A program made the position numbers and the translations under genes. A stretch of DNA of 64,000 nt, taken from Beroe forskalii. Taxonomy: Eukaryota; Ctenophora; Nuda; Beroida; Beroidae. Position 1 is the stretch's first letter. The number at the start of each line of letters is the position of its first letter. This document shows, piece by piece, positions 37,343 through 48,190 of this stretch. The notes under the pieces were generated by a model. It was not told the DNA's origin. It saw only the letters and a program-made list of their open reading frames with translations, and did not search any database. The stretch is taken from positions 62,001 through 126,000 of the forward strand of contig WFMF01000269.1 in NCBI GenBank assembly GCA_011033025.1. The letters are read 5' to 3'.

Positions 37343-38379
37343 GCTGTTGCAAAGGTGAGGGGGTTACAATGGCTATTGAAGTGTAAAATTGGTTTTCGAT
37401 TAATCTTATTCTTATAGAAGTTTAAGAAATTCACGCTTCCTCAGATGACAATTCAAGAGGTTCGCTTTATTTGCCAAAAATAATTCAAAAAATCTTACGT
37501 AGAGTAGCACTTAATCACAGTGATTGATAAAGTTCTTAAGGTCAGTGATCATCTTCTTGTTGCACAATCGCGCTAAGATTGCAAATTGCCATTGCAAACT
37601 GCCAAAAAGCCTAAAAATACATGTTTGAAAAATGCAATAATAATCAAGCTTTATAACACAAAAATAACAATTATAAACAAACTTTTACCATATAAAATGA
37701 GGCATTTACAAGCAATTATTTACATTCGGATAGATAATGACGTATCAAGATATTAATAAGCAAACGTATGCTCTATAGCATATAATGCAAGTCATTTCAC
37801 ATTCCTACTAGTCCACGGACCTTTTAACGTTATCAATATATCATCAGATTGTAAAGCATCAAAGCATCAATATTAAAAGTTGTTGCAAAGCATTGATTAA
37901 AATAGTGTATTTTTTCACTGAATCAGTGGCACAATGAGTCAACTTGTACAACCCTTATTACGATAGGTATTATATAATACGATAACATAGCTTCATCCCC
38001 CAAAGAAAAGGGGGGATAGGGGATTTTGAAAATTTGAAGGGGGAGATTTTGACAAGGGGGAGTTGAAAATTTCAGGGGGATCGGGCCCAGGATGAAGCTA
38101 TGATGATAACGGCTAACGCATGTTATAAAGTATAATAATAACTTTGCAGAGCGTCTTGTCGTTAATTGCATCATGGAAAACTAACGGCAGGGAGCTTCAG
38201 TATAGAGCATATCGTAAGATGATGATTGGTGTATGCAATACTGGAGGCTCTGAAGATAAACCTAAAAACCCTCCACATCAATTCTCATAAAGTCACAATT
38301 TCCTGAGACCGTGTAAAAGAAACTCCCAAAATACCCCATCATTATCAAATACCTATAACATATTTGATAATGCTTCCCA
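37343..38379. other. STRAD/PPP4R2 intergenic spacer
   Basis: AT-rich spacer between the PPP4R2 start and the STRAD stop codon on the - strand. It holds a small TIR element at 37986-38102 and no supported exon. Confidence 0.45.
37986..38102. mobile_element. 117-bp MITE with CATAGCTTCATCC ends
   Basis: Perfect 13-bp terminal inverted repeats CATAGCTTCATCC/GGATGAAGCTATG enclose G-run-rich DNA. GATAA occurs on both sides, which may reflect a target duplication. A related single end (acatagcatcatcc) occurs at about 61480. The ggatgaagc core resembles the ends of the 1.9-kb element at 50.1 kb. Confidence 0.65.
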
Positions 38380-41300
38380 TCAGAAAACCCAAGTTGTAGA
38401 GTTCCCATTAGTATTCCCTCCACCACTGACTTTATTATTGTTGCTAGCTTCCTGTTTACCTTGTGCTTCCTGTAAGGAGGAGTAGCTGTACTTATTGTTC
38501 AGCTCGGAGTTCAGGTCTACACTCTTATTCCGCATCTTAACGAAGAAGGAAGATTTCAAGATGAGAGGGATCTCTGATCTCGAGTCTGGGTCGTATTGGA
38601 CACACTTGTCTATCACCTGTTAATAGTGCAGAAATGTCCTGAATATAATAGTTAAGTGTTCATCAAGATTAAAACTTCAATTTTTCATAATAGCAAAATA
38701 CAACTTCATACAACTTATGAAGATCTGAATTTTTGAAAATCTGAATTTTCCAGTTAACTTACCCTGACTAAACGCTTGGAAATGACACTCGGACCCGAGC
38801 CCTGATTAAAGGGCAGGACGCTCTGAGAAGACAACTTCATAAGATAAATCTGAAAAAGAGGGGTGCAAGTTAGTGATCCGAGAAAAACATAAATCAGTTC
38901 GCGCATTCTAATTCCACGTTATTTCAGCATTTTGATTACAATTGCCTTCAGCCCTCCCTCAGTTCCATCAACCAAAGAGTGAAATTGCCAAAGAACTTAT
39001 ACATCTGCAATGGTATCTCTATTCCAATCTCCCAACCATATTCACTACAGCTCTATCTTGTACATCTAATGATTTAATGAAGTGTGAACTCTGGTCAGGT
39101 AAGCTGTTCAGATTAAGTGGGTTTAGTGTTTAGTGCGAAGACTTTGACTAATGTCTAATAAGTTAATGGTGATTGTTCGAACTCAGCTGACTTACTCTCA
39201 CGACACTGATCCAGGACATTTAATATCCCAGGGTATTATTATACCAAAGCAACGAGATAACACGGAAAATTATTGTATATCTAAGGTATGATCTTGAATG
39301 TTCATTTTCTCCATACCATTTAGATGAAGTTCTCTAAAAAGCTAAAAGTACCGCGAAATTTCACCATATTCTCAAATTTGGGCGCGTTCATGCATTTGGG
39401 ATACCTTACAACGAAACTGGTTGTAATTCCATTTAGTCTGAGGTGCACTTATTACGGCTTATTATGCGAATAAATCCGGCTAAATAGGTTATTTCATATT
39501 TATATGAGCTGGAACTCCGATCCAACTATATAACCTCTATAGTTCGATTTGTGGAAATTCCAGAGATAATACCATAAAAGGCTGCGGACTACGGCAGGTC
39601 CTCGAGTGCTAGGATCCGTGAGACATCCTGCCCTCGCTCTAGCTCATTATAAAAGATGTCCCAATCACGCCTTTATAAGGACTAAACAACCCCTCCAATA
39701 GGGGTCTGTAAGAGTCTGTCATTACATACGCGTACATATAGCAATGTCACTCTGTAAATACATACCTTGGTGTTGGGAAATCCTTCGAAGGGAGCGTATC
39801 CAGCAAGTAGCTCAAGGATCGTGATACCAACACTGTAGATGTCAGTTTTGTGGTTGTAACCTTGGCCATCCTGCAAATGAGACGTTATATGGGATATACA
39901 TTATACACTATACAGCGATGAAATATCATTCATGGTAAATGGCAATTTGCACTGCCTCGGTCCATATCATGTTGCTCTTCTATCACTTAATCGGTAAACT
40001 GAATGATTTAGTTGCTGAAAGTCAACCAAAATCAACCAAAAGTTCATCTTCCTGAATCCCTCACAAAAATAGAAGAGAAATTGAAGTAATATTACCGACT
40101 AAATCATATATATCGTAAGTTTCTCTCGTATTATATCTACCTGTCGTAGCAGCTCAGGAGAGGCCCAGGGCAGTCTGACAGCCAAGCCATGGGGCGTGGT
40201 GTGGCACTTCTGCTGGTTGTTAAGAGGGGAGGAGTACTGGAGACCTGAGAGGAGGACTGTACTACCTACCACGATGTGACTACCTTGCACTGCTCTGAGG
40301 GGTGGATGGAGGGGGTTAGGAAAGTAGGAAGCAAGTAGAAATATAGGTTATCACAAGTGATGTATATTAGGCATTATCGTAGGCTGATCGTCATATCACG
40401 TGACTTAGCGACGTGAATGTCACATAGCAGTGGGGCAAGTGGTCGCAGCATTAAAGGCTTTATGATTCAAGGAGGGATTCAATTTCATTGTGTATTTTCT
40501 TACCTATGAATAATCTGATGAGAATGTAAATATTGCAAGGCATTGAGAACAGCATCCAAAACAATGAAGATGACACTCTCTGATAACTTTGAAAAGCGAT
40601 GTGCGATTTGTCTGCATGTCCCTTTAACTGAAAACAGAGCAGGTCAGTACATAATATGCAATACTGTAGGCATGATATGAGAATATTAACATATTTCCTG
40701 ACCTTATCAGATGTATTATCAAGAACCAGTGAGTTCACAACAAGGACGAAGATTTGAATTTGAAAATAATTTTTACAGCACAATTACAGTATATATTTTC
40801 TCATTCAATTATAAAAAGGAGCTTCTTGGTTGTGCTGAGGGAAAGCACTTAGCCAATCACAAAGATTGTTAACAAGGCTACCTGCTAAGGATATACTCAT
40901 AATATATTTATTCATATTCACCAAATTTCCATTTCTGGAAATTTCAATGTCAAACAATTAAAATAAGTTACACTCTTAAAACAGTGCATACTTAAGAATA
41001 AAATAAGATAAGGTTAAAAAACATATTTACAAACATAAAGCTGCATTTTTAGTGACTTGCCAAGGTCAGGCTGCATTTTAATGACAATCCCAGGTCAAAA
41101 CAAAATAATTTAAGTTTAAAATTATATAAATAAAAGAAGGAAAATTCCCTCAGCCACACAATATCTGCAAACAATAAATAAACTGTTAAACATGAAATCT
41201 GTAAAAATGAAAAACGGCAAGTACCTATCATTATATTAGGGCGTTCGGAAATGATTGTCACTAGAGGCATAAAATGACAAATATGACCAAATAAGTCAAA

Positions 41301-44300
41301 ATTTCGACATATTCCAGTACAAGGGTCTCTACCAGACTGAATTGCAAATTTTCAGTGTTAACGAAGATTTTTGAGTGGGTCATCTAGCTAGTTTTTTGAT
41401 TGTTTTCAGGTGCTCCGCTGTATGGCGAATTTTACATCTTCTAGGCCATGTTTTTATGGTCCGATTTCACTATTCAGGACATATTCAGGGCCTTCAGGTC
41501 CAAGACTAAAGAATAGGATGATTGGTTGACATTCGGGGCAAATTTCTGTACAATTTAACCCTGTATGATTAATCAAGATTAGAGCTAAATGTGGCAAATT
41601 CAACAGTTCAGTAACCGATAATTCAGTACACATCTTGCACACACGTTTCTGAAGTTAAGACAATAAGTAAAAATCTTAAAAATGGTTGTCCCGTGTACGG
41701 AAGGGTCTGAACTAATAGCCTAACACGATAACCGAACGTATCAAGTTATTTAAATGTTATATTTCTGGGCAATTGTCAGAGCAAAAGTTGCAACTGCCCT
41801 ATCTGGGGCATATCCTTTTTGAGGTCAAAGCACCCCCTTAGGAATATTTCGACTCGACGAAAAACAGTTCATTTGTTCCGGTTAGCATCCACGTGTGCTG
41901 CAACACCCTCATTTTGATTATCTCGCACTTCCTGAGTCTGTTGATAGCGTGTTTTCTTTGACAACGAAATTTGTGGTCAGTTTCGTACAGCGGAGCAAAA
42001 AATTAGAAATTTGAATCCGCCGTAGAATGGGCTAAGAAAACTTAGTTATCGGTAAAACCTGATTATCTTAATCCAAAAATGTCTGAAAAAAACGAATATC
42101 GCATCAAAAAGTCACTCCCGGCAGCCGTTTCTCCAGAAAATTGCAAGTGACAATCTTTTCCGAACGCACTATTATAATGAGTATACAAATATTGTGAAAC
42201 TTGGGTTAGAACTTTAGAATAAATAAATTATAAATTTTTGTTCACTGCAACATCTCACGGGGTAGGTCTAAAAATAATTCTGTGATATGTATTTAGTTTG
42301 GTAGTTTGGCCAAGTATCACGTGTACGGAAGGGTCTGAACAGCCTAACGATAACATTTAAATGTTATATTTCTGGGCAATTATCAGAGCAAAAGTTGCAA
42401 CTGCCTATCTGGGGCATATCCCTTTTTGAGGTCAAAGCACCCCTTAGGAATATTTCGACTCGACAAAAACAGTTCATTTGTTCCGGTTAGCATCCACGTG
42501 TGCTGCAACACCCTCATTTTTGATTATCTCGCACTTCCTGAGTCTGTTGATCGCGTGTTTTCTTTGACAACAGAAATTTGTGGTCAGTTTCGTACAACGG
42601 AGCAAAAAATTAGAAATTTTGAATCCGCCGTAGAATGGGCTAAGAAAACTTAGTTATCGGTAAAACCTGATTATCTTAATCCAAAATGTCTGAAAAAACG
42701 AATATCGCATCAAAAAGTCCTCCCGGCAGCCGTTTCTCCAGAAAATTGCAAAGTGACAATCTTTTCCGAACACTATTATAATGAGTATACAAATATTGTG
42801 AAACTTGGGTTTAGAATAAATAAATTATAAATTTTGTTCACTGCAACATCTCACGAGGTAGGTCTAAAAATAATTCTGTGATATGTATTTGGATTTGGTA
42901 GTTTGGCCCCATGCACACTTTAGAATCTACAAGGTTACTTTATAGATGTAGTCAAATGCATTGTTCACTACATAGTTTGGGTTACTGGTCACTGAGTCTA
43001 AAAGAAAATTCTTAAATTTCTTCCCAAATTCTTTTGGATCAGTTAACTTTCTTAGTTCAAGTGGAACACTATTCCATGCCTTTGCACCTAAGTAATAAAA
43101 GTTCTTAATGAAGTTATTTATGAAGTTTGATGGGCTATGCCCATTGAGTACTTTGAACATATAGGATGATAAGTGAACCTGACGTCTTAGATGGAGAGGT
43201 AGCCACTTCATATCTTTATAAACAGTTATGCTGCTTTCAGTTTTTTCTACACCTAGGGCTATTTTAGCTATTTTCTTATAAAGTATGTCTAATTCTTGAA
43301 GCTTGGACTTAGGAGCTCTACCATAGATAGTATCAAGGTAATCAAAGTGAGGCAACATTAGAGAGTTAGCAAACATTTTTCTATATTTTACTGGCAATAA
43401 ACTACTTCCTCTATACATGGCTCCTATTCTTTTTTGGATTTTCTTTTTTATGTAATCTATGTGAATATCAAATTTGAGTTGGTTATCTACCATTAAGCCC
43501 AGATATTTGAAACATTTGCATTCTTTTATAGAGTAACCATTGCCTAATTGGATCTTTACAGAGAAGTTAGCCTTATCAAATACAAGGATTTTTGTCTTAT
43601 CAATATTTAGTGATAACTTATTGACATTAAGCCACTTAATAATTGTTAACATTTCCATCTTAATGCTTAGATATGTGGTGCGACAGATATTGTCGAATAG
43701 TAATGCCCCATCATCAGCAAATAAGTATGGGTGAGATAGATTACAAGCATTTACAAGATCGTTGATATAGATACTAAAGAGAAGTGGCCCCAATAGGCTA
43801 CCTTGTGGAACTCCAAACGTTATTGAGAGGAAGCCACTCACTAAACCAAGGAATTTTGTTGCCTGCTTACGGTTCTTTATCCAGAGAATAACAGTTCCAT
43901 CAACACCATAGAACTTAAGTTTATTGATTAGTATGTTATGATCTACAGTGTCGAAAGCTTTCTTTATGTCCAAGAATATAAGTGCTGGAGTATTTCCTTT
44001 TGACTTATAGTCGAATATTCTATCAAACATATCAAGAGTTAAGTAAGTTGTTGAGTAGTTCTTCCTGAATCCATATTGATGACTACTTAGGAGTTTATTG
44101 CTCTCAAAATAATCAGTTAACTGTCCATTTGCACAATATTCAATACATTTTGAAATTATTGGCAATATGGAGATTGGACGATAGTCATTTGGATCATTGC
44201 TATCACCACTCTTGAAGATAGGTGACACAACAGCTAGTTTACATGACTGTGGGAACTGACCAGTAGATAAACTTAGATTGACAATGTGGGTAAGACTATG

Positions 44301-47300
44301 ATCTATGATAGGTAAGATGGACTTAATAACTCTGAGTGGGAGCTGGTCAGTGATAGCCTTATTTGATGACAGTGAAGAGACATAGGTTTTTATCATATCA
44401 CTAGAGACTTCAGAAAAAGGAGTGGTTAGGAAATCTCTATAACTAATATTGTTGTATGAGGGTACAGTTCTATTGAGTTTGGGACCTACTTGACAAAAGT
44501 GTTCATTCATAATTTCAGCAGTAATTATATTATCATCTGCCTTGGGCTGAGAGTTCGTTTTTGTTGGTAAATTCGTAGCAATCTTAATTGATTTCCAGAT
44601 GCCTTTAAGGTCATTTTTAGCACTTTTTGACTTAAGGTCATTGACTAGATTCTCACGTTTGTTTTTCTTGGTTATCTTGTTTGTTTGATTACGCTGCTTC
44701 CTGTATTCATCCCAGGCTAAGTGCACATTCATACAATTATTGCAAACATTGCAATGTGAACAAGAAGATTCTTCTACCTTTTTAAGCTTTGCTTTAAATT
44801 TCCTATGTAATTTTTTCTTATTCCTTATGGCTTCTAAACTTTCCTGAGATGGTTTATATATAAAACTTTGATGCTTTTTGATTGTCTTTAGGGGGAAGAA
44901 GTGATCATGATATTTGTTAAGGTGGGTTTCTAGAATAGAAACAGCAGTGTCTACTTGGTCAGTATCAAAAAGTGGTTGAAGATTAACATTAGCTAAATAT
45001 GTCTGGAAGTTTTTAATGTTATTGTTACTATAGTCGTGTATGGATATTTTCTCAAACTTTGGAGGTGGTTCTACTTTGAAATGTAGCTCACACTTGATAG
45101 AGAAATGATCACCTATTTGTTCTGGTAGAACAGATGATGATTCAAAATCAGAATAGCAGTTTGTAATAATAACATCAATTGTACTGTTAGTGAACTTGTT
45201 ACCTCTCTTAGCTACTCTGGTATAATTTTGGATGGTTTGGACCATATTGAAGGATTTAAGTGCTGAATCTAATTTCCTATAATCAAGATCATTTATCTTA
45301 TTCTGATCGACATTAATGTCTCCTATCCAAATAACTTTCTTGCCCTTAAGTTTATTCATACAATCAGAAAAGTAATCTAAAAAGTCATCCAGCTTGCAAT
45401 AGCCACTTGAGCGATAGAAACCACAGATATAAAATTTACTACTTCTTATCTTGATCCATTTTGCTTCAATAGTAGAAGTACTGTCATTCACCTTAAGATT
45501 ATCATCATATGCAACTTTATTACTGATTATTAATCCACACCCACCCCTTGAACCCACACCCCTATCCTGACGTAAAAAGGTATAGTTAGGGGGAATATTA
45601 AGGGTGTTAGTAGCAATAGAATTATTGAGATTGGTCTCATTCAATGATAGAATGTCTATATTATACTTCTTAATCATTTCTGAAACTTGAGTTGACTTAG
45701 AAATTCCAACCATACCTCCTTGAATGTTGCAGTGTCCTACAGTCAAATTATGAAGATTTGTCATTTCAGTAAAATTAAAATTTAGTAAAATTAAAATTGA
45801 TCAGGCTCAAAAATTAATCAACTTGAGCAGGTTTTAAATGCAGTGAAAAAGACTTAATCAAATAAGAAACTGAGCAAGACAATAGCAGAAAAGTTCAAAG
45901 CTATCATCGACAACTTTTAATTTATCTGATGAGAAATGAATTTCATGTACTTCCCTAGTCTAATTACACCCCACTTATTGAGATGAACATTATCCATACC
46001 ATTTTGATTAAAAAAGTCATTTTTCCTATAACCAGAATTAGTACTAAACAAGCATCGATCGTGTTCAGTTTTCAACATGGTGACATAAGGATGGGACTGA
46101 TCTAGGCTAAAAATATGCTTGTTAAGTTCATTGATAACTTGATTGCGAGATAAACTTGTTCTTGGCAAGATATTGAGAAAGTTGAGCTTTGCAGAAGTTG
46201 CCCAACTGTGTAAAAAGTTGACAAGACTCAACATGTCTCTTTTGGTCTGATTTAGGACATCATGCCTTACAGTTAGATTATGAACAGCATTGTTGTGATC
46301 CCTCCTATTAACATTCAATATTTGGTCCACATTATTGGTGCCACAAAGTATGAATATTTTTGTGACACTGGTTGAGTTGATTGTTAAGAACTTATCATCC
46401 ACTTTCAGTTTATCAAGAATTTGTCTAGCAGTAGCCCCAGGATAGAAAAATACATGAGCACGCTGGTGCTGTGATGACATTTTGACTTCATTGATGCCCC
46501 TGAACATACTTGAACTAATATATAGAACATTCTCACCTTGATCATCAACTGAAATTGGGGGATTTTCATCAATAGAGGGACCTACATAGTTTTGGTGTGA
46601 GGTATGCTCTGAGAGTCCACTATAACCCGTAATTGACGAAGACGGCACAATTGATAGTATCTTAATTAGGGGTACTTCTCGGCAATAAGATAACTTGCCT
46701 GGGCATGACAATGAAATAACTTGCCTGGGCATGTCAGACTGAGTTTCAAGCTGAGCACCTTATCATTCAACTCTGCTTCATATCGAATCAAATTCTTACA
46801 TCTTAAAGAGCTTGTTACCAATACTTCTTTCTGAAATGTATGTGGGTGTAAATTTTGGGTGTCAATCTTGTTTTTATAATCATGTTTCTATCGATAGTTA
46901 ACTTAAATCTAAGGCCACTTTACATAGTTCAAAGCCGTTGTTTGCCAGAAAGCAGAGGTTTTAGAATGAAGCACATTCAATGTAATTAACAATCAACATA
47001 TTCCACAAACAAGCAGGGGTGTAGCCATGTTTTTTAAAAGGGGTCGGCAAGTTACATTCAAAACCTGTTGAATGTAATAGTGCGTTCGGAAAAGATTGTC
47101 ACTTGCAATTTCCTGGAGAAATGGCTGCCGGAAGTGACTTTTTGATGCAATATTCGTTTTTTTCAGACATTTTTGGATTAAGATAATCGGGTTTTACCGA
47201 TAACTAAGTTTTCTTAGCCCATTCTATGGCGGATTCAAATTTCTAATTTTTTGCTCCGCTGTACGAAACTGACCACAAATTTCGTTATCAAAGAAAACAT

Positions 47301-48171
47301 GCTATCAACGGACCCAGGAAGTGCGAGATAATCAAAATGAGGATGTTGCCTAGAAGATGTAGAATTCGCCATACAGCGGAGCACCTGAAAACAATCAAAA
47401 AACTAGCTAGATGACCCACTCAAAAATCTTCGTTAACACTGAAAATTTGCAATTCAGTCTGGTAGAGACCCTTGTACTCGAATATGTCGAAATTTTGACA
47501 TATCTGGTCATATTTGTCATTTTATGCCTGTAGTGACAATCATTTCCGAACGCCCTAATATTATCTTGCTTGGCTCGAAGCTCAAATCAATAATCAATAC
47601 AAAGTTTCACAATCTCTGTCCAAAAGGGGATGAAGTTGCCCGTGTTGCCACCCCTGGCTAAATCCCTGCATACAAATTACAAACGCATTCAGGATTTACT
47701 TGAATGTATCACTGGGCCATAAGATATAAACTTACCAGACATAGCTGAAACTCTTTTTCATCCAAAGAATCTAAATCATTTGATGAAGTAGAATTAAAAC
47801 AAGAAGTTTTCAATGCATCTGGATTTATCTTTCCACTCCCTGAAGTGTTTCTATATTTTTGGCACAACAGCAAAAATTCATTAAACTTGCAATAGCTGAC
47901 TTATTAATCACATTATAGCAACAGTTACAAAAACTGAGGATTGAGGAAGGCTAGTATTCCTCATTTCATATCATTTCAAGATAACAGCTCAGTATTTCGG
48001 GTTATAAATAGGCATTCAATCCATATTGATCACAAGTTTCTAATATATCTTCCATTGAAATAATTGTATCACAGAATTGCATATAAGCTCAAAACTCAAG
48101 ATTTCTTACCAGGAAGTACTTGGTGGTGGTTCTTTTTCATGGGCTAAAGAGCCATTATTCAAGTTTTCATG
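38380..48171 (-). CDS. STRAD: STRAD pseudokinase (LKB1 adaptor), exon interrupted by a LINE
   Basis: STRAD is a catalytically dead STE20-like kinase that binds and activates LKB1 with MO25. Exons on the gene strand are possible 48171-48110, then 47850-47736 (alpha-C region), 46830-about 46757 (KEVLVTSSLRCKNLIRYEAE), and 40750-40703 (FVLVVNSLV). Then come 40627-40504 (VLNALQYLHSHQIIHR), 40294-40141, 39870-39766 (TDIYSVGITILELLAG), 38849-38763 and 38616-38380. Pseudokinase signs: HRD is HRA in HRAVQGSHIVV and DFG is replaced by LSG, both typical of STRAD. The C terminus ends TWVF, matching the W-x-F MO25-binding tail. A LINE separates two halves of one hinge-region exon. Two further problems are a one-base phase mismatch between 40703 and 40627 and a TGA created at the 48110/47850 junction. 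Glycine-loop exons were not found. It may be a broken allele, a decaying copy or partly an assembly problem. Confidence 0.85.
41236..42172. mobile_element. 937-bp TIR element with TA target duplication, nested in LINE A
   Basis: Ends are TTAGGGCGTTCGGAAATG and (reverse complement) ATAGTGCGTTCGGAAAAG, with about 25 bp of inverted similarity extending through gattgtcact. It is flanked by TA. LINE copy B at about 56427-56445 shows the uninterrupted site (cattatataatgag), which confirms insertion at a TA dinucleotide. There is no transposase frame, so it is non-autonomous, perhaps of a Tc1/mariner-like group. A 482-bp internally deleted relative lies at 47077-47558. Confidence 0.85.
41693..42908. 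repeat. 0.6-kb tandem duplication in LINE A 3' region
   Basis: The segment starting gtgtacggaagggtctgaac at 41693 recurs at 42321 (period 628 bases). It includes the right part of the nested TIR element and adjoining LINE 3' UTR up to gtagtttggcc. The copies differ mainly by single-base length changes in homopolymers plus a few short deletions near the start. Confidence 0.85.
42927..45764 (-). CDS. LINE A ORF2: AP endonuclease and reverse transcriptase
   Basis: 945 codons, uninterrupted. The N-terminal exonuclease/endonuclease/phosphatase fold shows HCNIQGG, SLNET, IGDINVDQ, TIDVIITN and GDHFSI, supplying the usual N, E, D, D and H residues. A Cys cluster (CSHCNVCNNC) lies near residue 340. 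The reverse transcriptase has LAVVSPIFKSGD, NDYRPISILPIISK, FLDIKKAFDTVDH (motif A), FGVPQGSLLGPLLFSIYIND (motif B) and YLFADDGALL (motif C, F-A-D-D). Against copy B it lacks three in-frame segments: about 7 residues at TTP/FSEV, 4 residues at WIKN/RKQ, and about 22 residues near the C terminus. It is therefore probably not fully functional. Confidence 0.93.
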   Translation of the reverse strand: MTNLHNLTVGHCNIQGGMVGISKSTQVSEMIKKYNIDILSLNETNLNNSIATNTLNIPPNYTFLRQDRGVGSRGGCGLIISNKVAYDDNLKVNDSTSTIEAKWIKIRSSKFYICGFYRSSGYCKLDDFLDYFSDCMNKLKGKKVIWIGDINVDQNKINDLDYRKLDSALKSFNMVQTIQNYTRVAKRGNKFTNSTIDVIITNCYSDFESSSVLPEQIGDHFSIKCELHFKVEPPPKFEKISIHDYSNNNIKNFQTYLANVNLQPLFDTDQVDTAVSILETHLNKYHDHFFPLKTIKKHQSFIYKPSQESLEAIRNKKKLHRKFKAKLKKVEESSCSHCNVCNNCMNVHLAWDEYRKQRNQTNKITKKNKRENLVNDLKSKSAKNDLKGIWKSIKIATNLPTKTNSQPKADDNIITAEIMNEHFCQVGPKLNRTVPSYNNISYRDFLTTPFSEVSSDMIKTYVSSLSSNKAITDQLPLRVIKSILPIIDHSLTHIVNLSLSTGQFPQSCKLAVVSPIFKSGDSNDPNDYRPISILPIISKCIEYCANGQLTDYFESNKLLSSHQYGFRKNYSTTYLTLDMFDRIFDYKSKGNTPALIFLDIKKAFDTVDHNILINKLKFYGVDGTVILWIKNRKQATKFLGLVSGFLSITFGVPQGSLLGPLLFSIYINDLVNACNLSHPYLFADDGALLFDNICRTTYLSIKMEMLTIIKWLNVNKLSLNIDKTKILVFDKANFSVKIQLGNGYSIKECKCFKYLGLMVDNQLKFDIHIDYIKKKIQKRIGAMYRGSSLLPVKYRKMFANSLMLPHFDYLDTIYGRAPKSKLQELDILYKKIAKIALGVEKTESSITVYKDMKWLPLHLRRQVHLSSYMFKVLNGHSPSNFINNFIKNFYYLGAKAWNSVPLELRKLTDPKEFGKKFKNFLLDSVTSNPNYVVNNAFDYIYKVTL
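45917..46732 (-). CDS. LINE A ORF1: SGNH/GDSL esterase-like protein
   Basis: 271 codons, 152 bases upstream of ORF2 on the same strand. It has the block layout of SGNH hydrolases: VLYISSSMFRGI near residue 70, FILCGTNNVDQI near residue 127 (like the G-x-N-D/GTND block), and DNVHLNKWGVIRLG near the C terminus (D-x-x-H). The first block has SSS where GDS is usual. Esterase-type ORF1 proteins are known in CR1/L2-group LINEs and are thought to aid RNP or membrane association. The first 60 residues show no domain. Confidence 0.75.
   Translation of the reverse strand: MPRQVISLSCPGKLSYCREVPLIKILSIVPSSSITGYSGLSEHTSHQNYVGPSIDENPPISVDDQGENVLYISSSMFRGINEVKMSSQHQRAHVFFYPGATARQILDKLKVDDKFLTINSTSVTKIFILCGTNNVDQILNVNRRDHNNAVHNLTVRHDVLNQTKRDMLSLVNFLHSWATSAKLNFLNILPRTSLSRNQVINELNKHIFSLDQSHPYVTMLKTEHDRCLFSTNSGYRKNDFFNQNGMDNVHLNKWGVIRLGKYMKFISHQIN
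47077..47558. mobile_element. 482-bp TIR element with TA duplication
   Basis: Ends are ATAGTGCGTTCGG and CCGAACGCCCTAA, flanked by TA on both sides. The interior matches 41236-42172 in inverted orientation but lacks about 440 bases from its middle. It lies in the STRAD intron between exons 47850-47736 and 46830. Confidence 0.85.
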
Positions 48172-48190
48172 CTATATCTGATACAGTGGT

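Larger units (their letters stand above)
40752..46757 (-). mobile_element. CR1/L2-type LINE, copy A
   Basis: A non-LTR retrotransposon on the - strand. It has an SGNH-like ORF1 (46732-45917), an endonuclease/RT ORF2 (45764-42927), and a 3' UTR ending near 40752 in a TTCAAATTCAAATC tail. The 3' UTR is lengthened by a nested element (41236-42172) and a 0.6-kb tandem duplication. The 5' end, estimated from where STRAD coding sequence stops, lies only about 25 bases before the ORF1 ATG, so slight 5' truncation is possible. No clear target-site duplication is visible, as is common for this group. Copy B at 55.9-59.2 kb is about 99 percent identical in protein, so both insertions look recent. Confidence 0.92.

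Noticed and set aside
43540-43734. 64-codon + strand frame, repeated at 57257-57451
   Set aside because: It is an antisense shadow of the LINE reverse transcriptase; conservation between copies reflects the LINE.
46757-46830. STRAD 5' half-exon as a LINE-encoded segment
   Set aside because: It is preceded by a clean splice acceptor, aligns with the kinase hinge approach, and continues in frame with the segment on the other side of the LINE, so host origin is the better explanation.
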